The notes under the pieces were generated by a model. The model saw only the letters and a list, made by a program, of their open reading frames with translations. It searched no databases and was not told the DNA's origin. A stretch of 64,000 bases of DNA, taken from NCBI RefSeq assembly GCF_040869045.1, contig NC_090321.1, positions 132,609,689 to 132,673,688 of the forward strand. Direction: 5' to 3'. The translations under genes and the position numbers were made by a program. Source of the DNA: Eurosta solidaginis (Eukaryota; Arthropoda; Insecta; Diptera; Tephritidae). Positions 43,006 through 53,819 of this stretch are shown one piece after another; the stretch's first letter is position 1; the number at the start of each line of letters is the position of its first letter.

Positions 43006-46000
43006 TTGTTGTTGTTGTTCTTGTTGTTGTTGTAGCAATGCTTCGTCCCACCTAACAGCTGCGACCGATCACAAATTGTCATCAATATCCTCTAACGGGA
43101 GTCCAAGGAAACTTGCTGTTTCAACAGGGGTGGACCATAATGAAAGGGGTGTTAGAGGCGTTGGTTCCACATTAAAATTAAAGAGATGGTTGGTCTCATG
43201 TGGGGACACATTGCAAACGGGCATACATTTTGTTTGTCGGGGTTGATTCTGGATATGTAAGAGTTTAACCTGTTACAGTATCCAGAACGAAGTTGAGCCA
43301 GAGTGACCCGCGTTTCTCTGGGGAGTATGCGTTCCTCTTCCCCAAGTTTTGGGTACTGTTTTTTGAGTACTGGATTCACCGGGAAATCCCTGGCATAAAG
43401 GTCCGACGCCTGTTTGTGGAGTTCACCAAGGACCTGCTTGTGTTTTTTTGCTTCGTACGGCTGAGTTCTCCGGTGCCGTATTTCCTCAAAATGCTTACGG
43501 GGATGACTCCTTAAGTCCCTAGGCGGTGTTGGCTCATCAATCATATGTCTCTTGGGATGCCCAGGTTTCTGGGTATTCAACAGGAACTGTTTGGTTAGCA
43601 TCTCATTTCTCTCCCTGATGGGAAGTATTCTCGCCACATTATATAGATGGTGTTCTGGGGACATAAGAACACAGCCCGTGGCGGTTCTGAGCGCGGTATT
43701 TTGGCAGGCCTGTAGCTTTTTCCAGTGTATAATATTTAGGCTACCATATAGGGGACGCGTAGCATGCAATCGGCTGGCCAATTGCTTTGTATGTGGTAAT
43801 GAGCGTTTCTTTGTCTTTTCCCCAAATATTGCCAGCAAGGGATTTGAGGAATTTATTACGGCTCTGGATTTTCGGTACAACTGCGGCTGCGTGCTCACCA
43901 AAATGTAGATCCTGATCAAAAGTCACACCCAAGATTTTGGGGTGTAGGACAGTCGGTAGCGTAGTGCCATCGACGTGGATGTTAAAAATGGTCGACATTT
44001 GGGACGTCCATGCTGTAAATAAGGTCGCGGAGCATTTAGTCGGTGATAATGCCAAGTTTCGCGAGGCAAAAAACTGGAAAGATCAGGGAGGTAGCCGTTT
44101 ATTCTGTTGCAAAGCTCATCGATCTGTGGGCCTGGGCCTGTGGCTATTATTGTGCAGTCATCGGCGTAGGAAACGATAGTAACTCCTTCTGGTGGCGAAG
44201 GTAGCTTAGATATGTAGGGTAGACCCTTCTAGGTCATGCAGTAACGTGCCGTAGTTGGCCGTATCAAAAGCTTTTGATAGGTCTGGCGCAACGAGTACTG
44301 TTCTATGGAGGGGGTTTTGATTTAAACCGCAATTTATCTGGGTGATGATGGCATTTAGCGCGGTGGTGGTGCTATGGAGTTTTCTGAAGCCATACTGATG
44401 ATAGGCTAGCCGCAAATTTGCTTTGAAGTAGGGGAGCAAAATGGCTTCAAGCGTCTTGGCTACTGGCGATAGGAGAGGTATCCGGCGATACGACTCTCCT
44501 ATGTTAGCTGGTTTCCCAGGCTTTAGTAGCGGGACCACCTTGGTTGAAGACATGTGCTAAATATGTGAAACCCTCTTTCCCTAGGCTTTTAAGCATCGGC
44601 ATGGCTATGCTGTCTGGGCCCACTGCATGGATGGTTTAGCATGACCGATGGCGTCCTCAACCTCTTTGGCGGTGATGGTTATTGGTGACACGCTGAATAT
44701 ATGTTTATGTGCGTGTCTGTTGGCCCACCGTCTATCTTTGTCGACCGTAGAATGCATTATATATTGTCGGCAGAAAGCTTTCGCGCATTTTTTCGCATCC
44801 GACAGCACTTTATCGCCAAAGGCGATGGAAACTTTGTCATTGTGCTTAGGCGGATTCGATAGGGACTTTACGGTGGACCAAAGTTTACCTACACCTGCAG
44901 AGAGGTTACAACCGATTAGGTGCTCCTCCCATTTCGCCCGCTTGTGTTCATCCACAAGCAATCTGATGCGTTGGTTTATATCCCTTATTTGGGGGTCGCC
45001 GGAATCGAACTGTCTTATAAGGCACGTTCTCTCGATAAACTTGCGGCCTCTGCCGGGAAGTGGGGCCGAATTTCGGGAATTCTACCGGCGGGAATGAAAC
45101 GAGCCGAGGCGGATTCAATGACCTTGCGGAAAGCAAACCCCCTTGGCGGGCATCAGTTGGGATAGGTAGGGCAGCAAAGGTGTTGTCTGTAAAAGATTTG
45201 TATTCGTTCCACTTTCCTTTTTTAAAGTTAATGAAAGTGCGTTTTTCTGTGACGATGAAGTCGGCGGAACGCTCGAGCGAATTAAGTATAGGCATCTCAC
45301 CCCTACTGTCCACCCCAAGGTTGAATGCCATAGATCGTGATGGGCATTGAAATCGCCTAAGATAATGCGATTGTTGCCAGTGAGTAAGGCGCTGATTTTA
45401 GGGCGGTATCCACTGGGGCGACAAGGGGCAGGAGGGATGTAGATGTTGATGATTTCTAGGTTTGCATTGCCTGACCGGACAGATAAGCCTGTACGTTCTA
45501 AGATACTGTCTCTGCGGTCGATGTCTGGATCAAATATATGAATAGCACAGAGTGGTGTATGATAAACGCGAGGCCGCCTCCGTTTCCGCTCTCGCGATCT
45601 TTCCTGTGGACATTATACGCAAAACAGGTCTGCAATGCAGATCTTGCTGTGAGTTTAGTCTCTTGAATCGCGGCAAGGCGGATATTGTGCCGCTTCATGA
45701 AATCGACTATCTCCGTGATCTTGCCAGTTAATCCATTACAATTTAACTGCAGAATTCTGAAGAGCATAGGGGGAGACGTCGTCACTCTGGGAGTAAGTGA
45801 CGGGTGACTACGCCTGGGTTGTGGAAGGCCAGGACGCGACTGCTGTTGTGTCCCTGGGACTGGACGTCCTTGAATAAGCATTGGGGTACCCGGTGTATTT
45901 GGGTATGCGGCCTGGCAACATGGCGCAATGAAACCCGTTGGGGGGTTTGCCGTCGCGGAGACCAGAACATCTTGGAAAGCGGCACCGGCCATGGCAGGAG

Positions 46001-46712
46001 CTGCATTGGGCGGATGTCGCAAACGTATATATTCTGTGCCGAAAAACGGAGCAAAGGGAGGTAGGGACTAAGAGTCTGTTTCCCTGACCTACACATTTGC
46101 TGCCGGGAAAGAGGGGAGGAGAAGACGGGGCAGGGGCTGATGCTCGGCATTGCTCCCGACTCGACCAAGGAGATTGTAGGTATGAGTGGGAGCATGAGTG
46201 GGAGCAGCCGCGTGAGTTGGTGGCGCCGTGGGGCGCGAGCAGCAGCGGGTACTTGTTGTGGCTAGCTGAGCAGCGGGGCTTCTGGAAGGTAGGGGGGCGC
46301 TAAGGCGCGGACTACGGGACGTCCTAGGTCGTGAACAGCAAGGAGCCACAAAATATTTATAGTAGTTACGTGGACGTCTGATTTTGGGATCTAGCCCAGA
46401 ACAACCTGTCCGATGCAACCATCCCTTACACGAGACACACTGACAATATTATGACCGTCCTAAAAAGAATCTTTTCGGCCAGCTGTAGCAAAACAATTTC
46501 TCAGGACCGGGCCAGCAGATGGACCCGGATTGGGTTCGATACCTTACCGGAGCAAGAGAATATGGAGCAGTTCCGCTGCAAGGAGCTGCTGGGAGGATGA
46601 TAATTTGTGGGAGGGCGCAACAAATTAAATGTGGTTACACTGAAATGGCAGTCCTTGGTCGGGAAAAATTCCGAGTCGCTCCGGTGCATAGAACCGACGA
46701 CATTGGGGAGCG
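43006..46712 (-). mobile_element. CR1/Jockey-like LINE, copy 2, with target duplication
   Basis: CCTCCTAACAG flanks it exactly (42995-43005 and 46713-46723), an 11-bp target duplication inside the RNase-H LINE remnant. Length is 3707 bp; several internal deletions and frameshifts explain the difference from 4056 bp. Endonuclease, RT and C-terminal parts are all recognisable in broken frames (46418-46089, 46022-45498, 45331-44948, 44961-44605, 44553-44206, 44055-43741, 43919-43152). The finger-to-endonuclease junction is open here. Confidence 0.94.
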
Positions 46713-46747
46713 CCTCCTAACAGTAACATAGATTGTCTCAAACCTGG

Positions 46748-47030
46748 CGTGTTGTTGTAGCGATAACGTTACTCCCGAACGCTTCGGGGAATGTTATCGG
46801 TGTGATGGTCCTTTGCCGGATACAGATCCGGTACACTCCGGTAACACTGCACCATTGAGGTGCTAGCCCAACCATCCCGGGAACGAATTGGGTTTGCTAT
46901 ATTTTGCGCTGGCAACCCATTGAAAGGGTTGCGCTACACAACCCCTTGAATCAATTTGGTATTTTAGACGCCTCTTACGACAGGCATACCTACCGTGGGT
47001 ATACTCTAAGCCCTCTAAACCGCTGGAGCC
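46748..47030 (-). mobile_element. CAA-tailed short element, minus-strand copy
   Basis: On the minus strand it reads from the AGTATACCCACGGTAGGTAT block to GTTATCGCTACAACAAC, ending at about 46748. It has a hairpin CATTCCCCGAAGCGTTCGGG (one side altered relative to other copies). It lies just beyond LINE copy 2. Confidence 0.78.
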
Positions 47031-47039
47031 ATGAGAAGC

Positions 47040-47470
47040 GTGAGTGCACAAGGCAAGTTCCGTCGTGCTTGGTGTTGTTGGGTGAGCGGCCAGGCAGCAG
47101 GGTGCAACAAATGCACCTTTCTGAAGGATACCCTGGCTGAGCCCAGAAAATCTGGGAAAATTAGATGGACTGGTCAGATGCAGCAAACGGGTATATTCTA
47201 TATCATATGATCAACTTGGAGACAACCAAGCTTTTATTTTCCTGTCCAAAACGGAACTGGTTCTCGGCACTGCTGCTAAAGGATAGGCGTAGTCATATAA
47301 ATTCGTTCTCGGGTTTCTGGGGAAAAGCAGTTTTAGCAGTACTTTGCCCTTTTCAATTTGAACATCAATTCAAGAACTTCGCATAATGCATTAAACAGTC
47401 ATCTGTATTTATTTGTTTTTGTTCTAATTTACTTCGTAACATCAATCAATTGTCCCTTGTTATAATTTTA
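47040..47470 (+). repeat. duplicated segment, paralogue of 15862-16300
   Basis: It matches 15.88-16.3 kb in order. The open frame 47165-47386 keeps RRSHINSF and ends CEHQF-like; no domain is known. Confidence 0.7.
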
Positions 47471-48925
47471 TGTTCTCTATAAATGCAAAAGCAAAGTATT
47501 TTTGGGTACCCCTGCCATCGGAAGATACATAGGCATGGTGGAGGTTCACTTGAAATTACTTTACCAGTTCCTGATTCTAGTTATCTGAAATTTCTCTTGT
47601 ACCTTTGGCATCTCAGAAAAGAGCTAATTGTGGAGCCCTATTTGGCTTATATTAAAAACTTTTAATCTATTCTTACTGATATGAGTTTATTTTTCATTCT
47701 AGGTAATTTGATTTTGGCGATGTGCGCATAGCAATATCCCAAATATTCCAGCGGTGGCTGTAAGAACATACATTTGCTCAAATTAAAAGAAAACTGCCCG
47801 GTTACGCACATCCAGTACCTACGTTTATACAAGGAGGAACACCGCACTACATTTATGGGGATGTAGCCGCCGATCACGTTGTTGTAAGAGCTTATTTTAA
47901 ATATGTCATTCATAAACCCTGATTCTAATATTTAGTTTTGGTGTTTATTTTAGAGTCAACTGGTTATGTAAGCGATGTCAGCTATGCCTGTAACTTAAGC
48001 GCCTTCAGATGTAATAATTAACGCGGACGCGGTCGTGGGAGTAGTTCACTACGTGGATATTACACTAATCAACGACTTTCAATATCGGAAGGTTTTCCAG
48101 CACCATAACAACACCAACAATATGTGCAAGCACCCGAATAAATTGTACAACAAACGTTAACACCGCATCAGCAGCCAGCAACAACTCTCTAAAAATGCAA
48201 TGTTCTCTATAAATGCAAAAGCAAAGTATTTTTGGGTACCCCTGCCATCGGAAGATACATAGGCATGATGGAGGTTCACTTGAAATTACTTTACCAGTTC
48301 CTGATTCTAGTTATCTGAAATTTCTCTTGTACCTTTGGCATCTCAGAAAAGAGCTAATTGTGGAGCGCTTATATTAAAAACTTTTAATCTATTCTTACTG
48401 ATATGAGTTTATTTTTCATTCTAGGTAATTTGATTTTGGCGATGTGCGCATAGCAATATCCCAAATATTCCAGCGGTGGCTGTAAGAACATACATTTGCT
48501 CAAATTAAAAGAAAACTGCCCGGTTACGCACATCCAGTACCTACGTTTATACAAGGAGGAACACCGCACTACATTTATGGGGATGTAGCCGCCGATCACG
48601 TTGTTGTAAGAGCTTATTTTAAATATGTCATTCATAAACCCTGATTCTAATATTTAGTTTTGGTGTTTATTTTAGAGTCAACTGGTTATGTAAGCGATGT
48701 CAGCTATGCCTGTAACTTAAGCGCCTTCAGATGTAATAATTAACGCGGACGCGGTCGTGGGAGTAGTTCACTACGTGGATATTACACTAATCAATGACTT
48801 TCAATATCGGAAGGTTTTCCAGCACCATAACAACACCAACAATATGTGCAAGCACCCGAATAAATTGTACAACAAACGTTAACACCGCATCAGCAGCCAG
48901 CAACAACAACAACAATCGCAACAAG
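47471..48925 (+). repeat. recent tandem duplication, unit ~725 bp
   Basis: 47471-48196 and 48201-48920 are almost identical (an 8-base deletion after GTGGAGC near 48367 and isolated changes). The unit covers an exon end, a short intron and a Q-rich exon start. The joint is at about 48190-48201. Confidence 0.93.
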
Positions 48926-50190
48926 TTGAAACTTCTAATCAATTAACAACTAGTGAACCACCAACATATCCGCAATATACGCATCCATCAACAGCAACAT
49001 ATGTCGCCTACTTTGCAACACAAAATCAAATGCTTCATCCAGCGTCAGCTTCAAAAAAAGTCACTGGTACACCGTTATATGTTTCACATATGCAACATAT
49101 GTATGCGAATGCACATCAGGTGTGCAATTATAAGTGGTCCATTTGTTTATTCGCCCGAATATCAATATATACCCGGTGAAGATGGCCAAGGCCATTCTGA
49201 TTCTAATACTGATACTGATGAAGGCGAACCATTGGCAAATTTTAAAATGCAAACAGACTACGAAAAATTTTGATAATAGTATTAATTCTAGTACGGATAG
49301 TGAATAATTTAAACCAAGGAAAGAAGCTAAACTTGATAAAAACTTAACGGGAGATGACGATGTTTCTAATTATAATACTAAGGAAGACGAACCTTTGATA
49401 AATATGAAGCTTAAAAGAGAGTTATCAAAAAATGACGATAATGATAATGATGTTGATGCCAAGTCCAATCTTGAAAATGATGAAAATTATGATACAGAAT
49501 CTGAAATAGTATGAGTGTGGATTATTAGCCTGAATCAAAACTGTCATATCCGGTACGACCAGAATTACATGTTAATAAAAGAGCCTACATAAAGAGTGCT
49601 CAGTATATTTATGGAAAATGTATCATGAGGTAATGCCCAATGTATGAATTTCAATTAAATTCAGCACATTGTTGGAAAAAGCATCTAAATTTTATGCATC
49701 GTCTAGAGAAACCAGAACATTTACAATTTAAATATAAAGAACGTGGTGCAAAATGTAAATTGTGTGATTTTCAAACTGCTACACCAAGCTTCAACAAATT
49801 ATTGGACCTTGAGATTTCTCATATGCCCAGTAGTCATTATTTAAAATGTAAATTATGCGATTGGAAGACTAAAACACATTCAAGTGTGAATTTTTATTTA
49901 CGTGCACAACACGCTGAAACAATTGATGTAACAACGAAAAGTTTAGAATTAACTGTTTGTCCATATTGTAATCAAGAATTTGCATCGCAATTGTATTTTT
50001 GCAAACACTTAATACAGGAACATGAGCAAACAGTGGATGTTTAGAATGTGGTGAAGAATTTAGAACAAACACAAGTTTACGTGTGCATGTTTATGAAAAG
50101 TTTGCTCATTTTACACCACAAGATTTGAACGAAAAGATCCTAAGGGTATGGTTACACCTATGTGGCATCTACAAGCTATTTATAATGACT
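47800..50190 (+). pseudogene. Q-rich, acidic, C2H2 zinc-finger gene remnant
   Basis: Pieces in order are: an exon with VPTFIQGGTPHYIYGDVAAD and donor GTAAGA; an exon with TGYVSDVSYAC, a RGRGRGR box and a Gln-rich part; a TYPQYTHPSTATYVAYF and TGTPLYVSHMQHMYA segment; an acidic EDGQGHSDSNTDTDEGEP tail (to 49273); a Lys/Asp-rich linker; and C2H2-like fingers (49560-50110: NSAHCWKKHLNFMH, CKLCDF..., CKLCDWKTKTH, CPYCNQEF...H, LECGEEFRTNTSLRVH). In-frame TAA codons replace likely CAA codons three times in the Q-rich exon, and there are frameshifts. That all pieces form one gene is inference. The gene was not identified. Confidence 0.72.
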
Positions 50191-50664
50191 AGTATGGAAT
50201 GAATCTGGTTATAGAAGAAAACGGATGTGACGAAATGAATCACAATGCTGCTTTGTATTCTGGTGTACTCCTGGCATGCTTCCCAGCAAAAATCTAGTGA
50301 TCAAAGATGGCGACCAACAACAAAATATCCCACATTGTTCCACAATTGTTAGTATGGTAGAATGAGATGGCCTAATTGAAATGCCCGATACATATATGCT
50401 TGCCTTTTCTTACATGCTATGTACCCTCAAATACGTCACAAAAATTTTCTGCGAATCCGCCATTTGTTATTTTCAGCTTGAAACGCAACATCAGAGTAAT
50501 AAAAATTTATTTACAAATAATTTCGGATATAATAAAAACTAAATTTAAATTAAGTGTTGTGTGCGCTACGGTATTTGCATTTATATTTTCACAAAGGAAC
50601 CAAGTGAGTTTTAATGGATGTAGGTTATTGCATTTTTGGTAGCATCTGCGTACAGTGAATAATT

Positions 50665-50883
50665 CAATTCGTGCATGCAATTTCTTTTGTGATTGTGGAA
50701 AAGACGTTGTGGAGAAAATGTTTCAATTTATGTTGTCTTTTAATGCATGTTTATTGGAAAGCCAAGAAAAAATAGTCGCTCAGCATCAGGTGGGGTAATT
50801 ATTTTTGTATATAAATGAACATTGCGAAAAATGTGACTATCGCTGCTTTGATGAAGGTGGTCGTTGCGAATATTGTTCCCTAT
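50665..50883 (+). pseudogene. Cys-rich fragment, perhaps same zinc-finger gene
   Basis: The plus frame reads through FCDCGKDVVEKMFQFMLSF and LESQEKIVAQHQ, then EHCEKCDYRCFDEGGRCEYC, four closely spaced Cys pairs that could bind zinc. The reading has an in-frame stop near 50797. An inverted-repeat element begins at 50884. Confidence 0.5.
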
Positions 50884-51245
50884 GGTAATAGTCTAGTTGA
50901 GGGGTCGACTTCTAATACGCTACCAAAAATAACGAGAGAGGTGTCAGAAGACGCGTATTAATTTCGAGAACAATAATCCGAAGGCGGAAAATAAAAATTT
51001 TATCTCTGTCCGGAGATATTTGCAGTTGAAGTTGGTGATTTTCATGTGGTTGTTGTTGTGTTCGTGCCCACAAAAAAAAATGTGCATCACCGTGGCGGTA
51101 GCCACGGTTATACCACACACCCGGATTTGGCATGGCGTAGCCCAGGGTAATTTTTTATAAGCGCGGCCGAAGGCCACCAATGCAGAAAGGTGTTTTGCGC
51201 AAAAATGCTATGGATTCCACCCCCGTTACGGAGGTACCCGTGGGT
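50884..51245. mobile_element. GGTAAT-family inverted-repeat element, copy C (right end lost)
   Basis: The left end GGTAATAGTCTAGTTGAGGG matches the right end of copy A reversed. It contains GAGAGGTGTCAGAAGACGCG, AATAATCCGAAGGCGGAAAA and TATGGATTCCACCCCC. The right terminal repeat is missing. Confidence 0.78.
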
Positions 51246-51289
51246 CAATCAAAGTGGTGATTGCAATATTTCTAAGAATTCCAAAATAT

Positions 51290-51636
51290 GAATTAAGTTT
51301 AAAGGAACTTTACCACCAAAAAGTCCCATCGTGATTTCGTCGACCACATTTCACATGTTGATCCTATCGACGGGGTAGTTTTCATCGATCCCGAAAAAAG
51401 ATCGCAAGGTGTTTGGACAAGTACTTGCCGCTTTCAGATATGAACGTGAGGATTTGGACGTGCTTGGTCTGACATTTCGTAAAGACTTGTATTTAGCGCA
51501 TGAGCAAATATATCCGCCACAACAAACTGAACGTTTGAAGTTCCTCCTTATTGTCCAGTTTCTGTGTCACTACAACCCGCACCTGGCGATACGGGTAAAT
51601 CTTGTGGCGTTGACTATGAGTTAAAAGCCTTTGTTG
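51290..51636 (+). pseudogene. krz: non-visual beta-arrestin (kurtz-type) exon fragment
   Basis: The exon encodes the arrestin N-domain: RDFVDHISHVDPIDGVVF, then after a frameshift near 51397 VFGQVLAAFRYEREDLDVLG and LTFRKDLYLAHEQIYPP. After a deletion of about 25 codons and another shift it gives [16 protein letters not shown] and GVDYELKAF, ending at an intact donor (51637 GTAAGT). This matches the receptor-binding N-domain of insect kurtz/beta-arrestin better than visual arrestins. Two frameshifts and the deletion make it non-functional. The intron border shows a DNA-level copy. Confidence 0.9.
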
Positions 51637-51824
51637 GTAAGTATAATTAACAGTAACCAATAGCTACATTGTAAAAAAATAATGCACAAGTATATTAAAA
51701 AAAAAATACTATTTGGAGCCTGAGAATCAGATTCACTTGGGCAAATCATAGTGAGTGAGTGGTATTCGTGTAACATTTTCAGTTGTTTCCATTGTTTCAA
51801 ATATATAATTTGTTTAAATCATAG

Positions 51825-52252
51825 GGTAATTCTTTACTTTAGCTCACAACTGCTAAAACTCGTGCAAAATTATTGGGAGGGGTGTCAAAAGAAGTGCTTT
51901 GGGCCCAAGATCACAAATTAGAAAATTTTCATGTGGTTGTTGTAATTTTGATGATTTTGTTGAACCCACAAGAAAAGCTGGGTAAAAGTGTTTTGCGCAG
52001 ATATAGTTTTGGTCTCCAAACCGGTGTTGGACCCACCCAGGAAAGGTGTTCTGCGCAAAATTACTTTGGATCCCACCCCCGGTTTCGGAACTCTCCAGGG
52101 CCATTTTTCGGTTTTGGAAATATCTTTTGACAGAAACTAATTATTTAATTTCCCCTTTCGGATTCGTGGTCCTGGGTTCATAACGCGTTTTTGACACCTC
52201 GCAATATTTTTGGACGAGTTTTAGCAGTTGTGAGCTAAAGTAAAGAATTACC
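51825..52252. mobile_element. GGTAAT-family inverted-repeat element, copy D, complete
   Basis: It is 428 bp. GGTAATTCTTTACTTTAGCT with CACAACTGCTAAAACTCGTG and ...GGGTGTCAAAA at the left is mirrored at the right, giving terminal inverted repeats of about 65 bp. ATAG flanks both ends (51821-51824, 52253-52256). No coding capacity. The best preserved member and a useful reference for the family. Confidence 0.93.
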
Positions 52253-52256
52253 ATAG

Positions 52257-52516
52257 CTTCTCCAAACCCAATTGTCAACCTCACCTATCCGTGGCGAGTC
52301 CTGTTTCATTAACAGCAGAGGCTCTGCGACCCCGAACTCCTCATGGATCTAGGGGGTGGGATGGCCTAGAAGGTCGCATGTGGCCATAAAAAATCGTTCC
52401 CGAGATGGTCGGGCCTGGTACCGGAACGTACCGGATCTGCATCCGGCAAAGGATCATCAACATCGATAACACTCCCCAAGGCCTTCGGGGAGTGTCCCTA
52501 TCGCTACAACAACAAT
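52257..52516 (+). mobile_element. CAA-tailed short element copy
   Basis: It contains CTTCTCCAAACCCAATTGTC, CCGAGATGGTCGGGC, ATCCGGCAAAGGATCATC and the hairpin CACTCCCCAAGGCCTTCGGG then TATCGCTACAACAACAATAC. A partial copy follows at 52650-52775 (GGTTGCCAGCGCAATTTATA and after). Confidence 0.8.
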
Positions 52517-52775
52517 ACATCTATTTGAGATCGTTAATTTCTTTTGTCAAATATCTTTATTACTCTGCTTTTGTTGTTGCTGTTGCCTGCTAAATATTCA
52601 TATTTATAACAGGATTGGCCTCGCGTAGGTGAGTTGCGGAAGCTTTGAATGGGTTGCCAGCGCAATTTATAGCTTCTCCAACCCAATTGTCAACCTCACC
52701 TACCCGTGGCGAACCACGTTTCTTTAGCATCCGAGGCATTGGCGACCCCAAGTTCCTCATAGAGAGTAGAGCGTG

Positions 52776-53130
52776 ACCCAACAAAATTTATTAGACATAA
52801 TACTAAAATAGAGGTGTATAGGGTGTCAATGTAGGTCTACAAGTCTATAAAATATAGAAAATAAGGCAATGGAACCAAAAACTCCATATTTACACGAATC
52901 CTAAAATAAAGGGTCTCTATTATACCTACTTTTGGGCCGATAGTCAAATGTATGTACAATAATTATAAATGTGATTAATAAACCAAGCTATCCAATTTAA
53001 AAAATATATTCGCTCAAACCTCTTAAAATTTTAACTATAGACATAAAATAATGTTTAAATTTTTCATATTCAGCCCAATTCTAAACAAAAATTCCGTGCG
53101 AGTTTTTTCCCTTCTCCCATTCCTCGTATT
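52776..53130. other. AT-rich non-coding spacer
   Basis: No gene or repeat family recognised. Confidence 0.4.
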
Positions 53131-53360
53131 CAGAGCTGGGTAAATTCAATTCCATTACATTACCCATTACATTCCTCAGTAATTGGAAAAAGTAATCAAT
53201 TCCTTTCCTCCACAGCAAAGTAATTGATTACATTTCAATTCCTAAAAAAAAAATACCAAAAGTATTTTCGTTTTTTTGAGACTCGAGTACAAAAAATTTT
53301 TTGTTTTTTTATAACTTTTAAACTCAAATCTGCGACTGTTTTCCGCGAATCGATCCGCAC

Positions 53361-53393
<33 letters not shown>

Positions 53394-53400
53394 CAGAGCT
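53131..53400. mobile_element. possible hAT-like MITE end plus poly(C) tract
   Basis: CAGAGCTGGGTAAATTCAAT at 53131 resembles hAT-type termini (CAGNGCTG...), followed by alternating ATTAC and CAATTCC words that fold on each other. The right end near 53393 (CGCAGAGC) is not a clear mirror. A run of 31 C lies at 53362-53392. Confidence 0.45.
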
Positions 53401-53414
53401 TCCTTCGGTCAAGA

Positions 53415-53570
53415 AGGTTTAATGTGGTCATCTTATATCGTTCCCCAGGTGGTCGGGCTTGTACCTTATTAGCGGTTGTTACCGGAACGAACCTGATCTA
53501 TATTTGGAAAAGAACCATCAACATCGATAAGACTCAATAAAACATTCAGGTTGTGTCTTTATCAAAATGG
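53415..53570 (+). mobile_element. CAA-tailed short element, degenerate fragment
   Basis: AGAAGGTTTAATGTGGTCAT, GGTGGTCGGGCTTGTACC and CAACATCGATAAGACTC match the middle and end of the 42180-42608 copy. The CAA tail is gone. Confidence 0.65.
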
Positions 53571-53819
53571 AAATCTTAAAGGGAACTAAAACGGGGTGTG
53601 GGCCTACGACCATTTCATATATTTTCATACTGAACTCCACAATGTGCAAAATCTTATTATGCGATGATCTTTTAAAACTCATTTCATACAGAAATGTGAT
53701 CACACTTTGTTTATATGTATTTATTGGGAACCTCTTAATAAGCTTGAATATTATAGTTGTGGCGGCTTTTGAGTGATGGTTAAAAAACTAATTTATGAAT
53801 TCCCATTGCTTCGGTTTAT

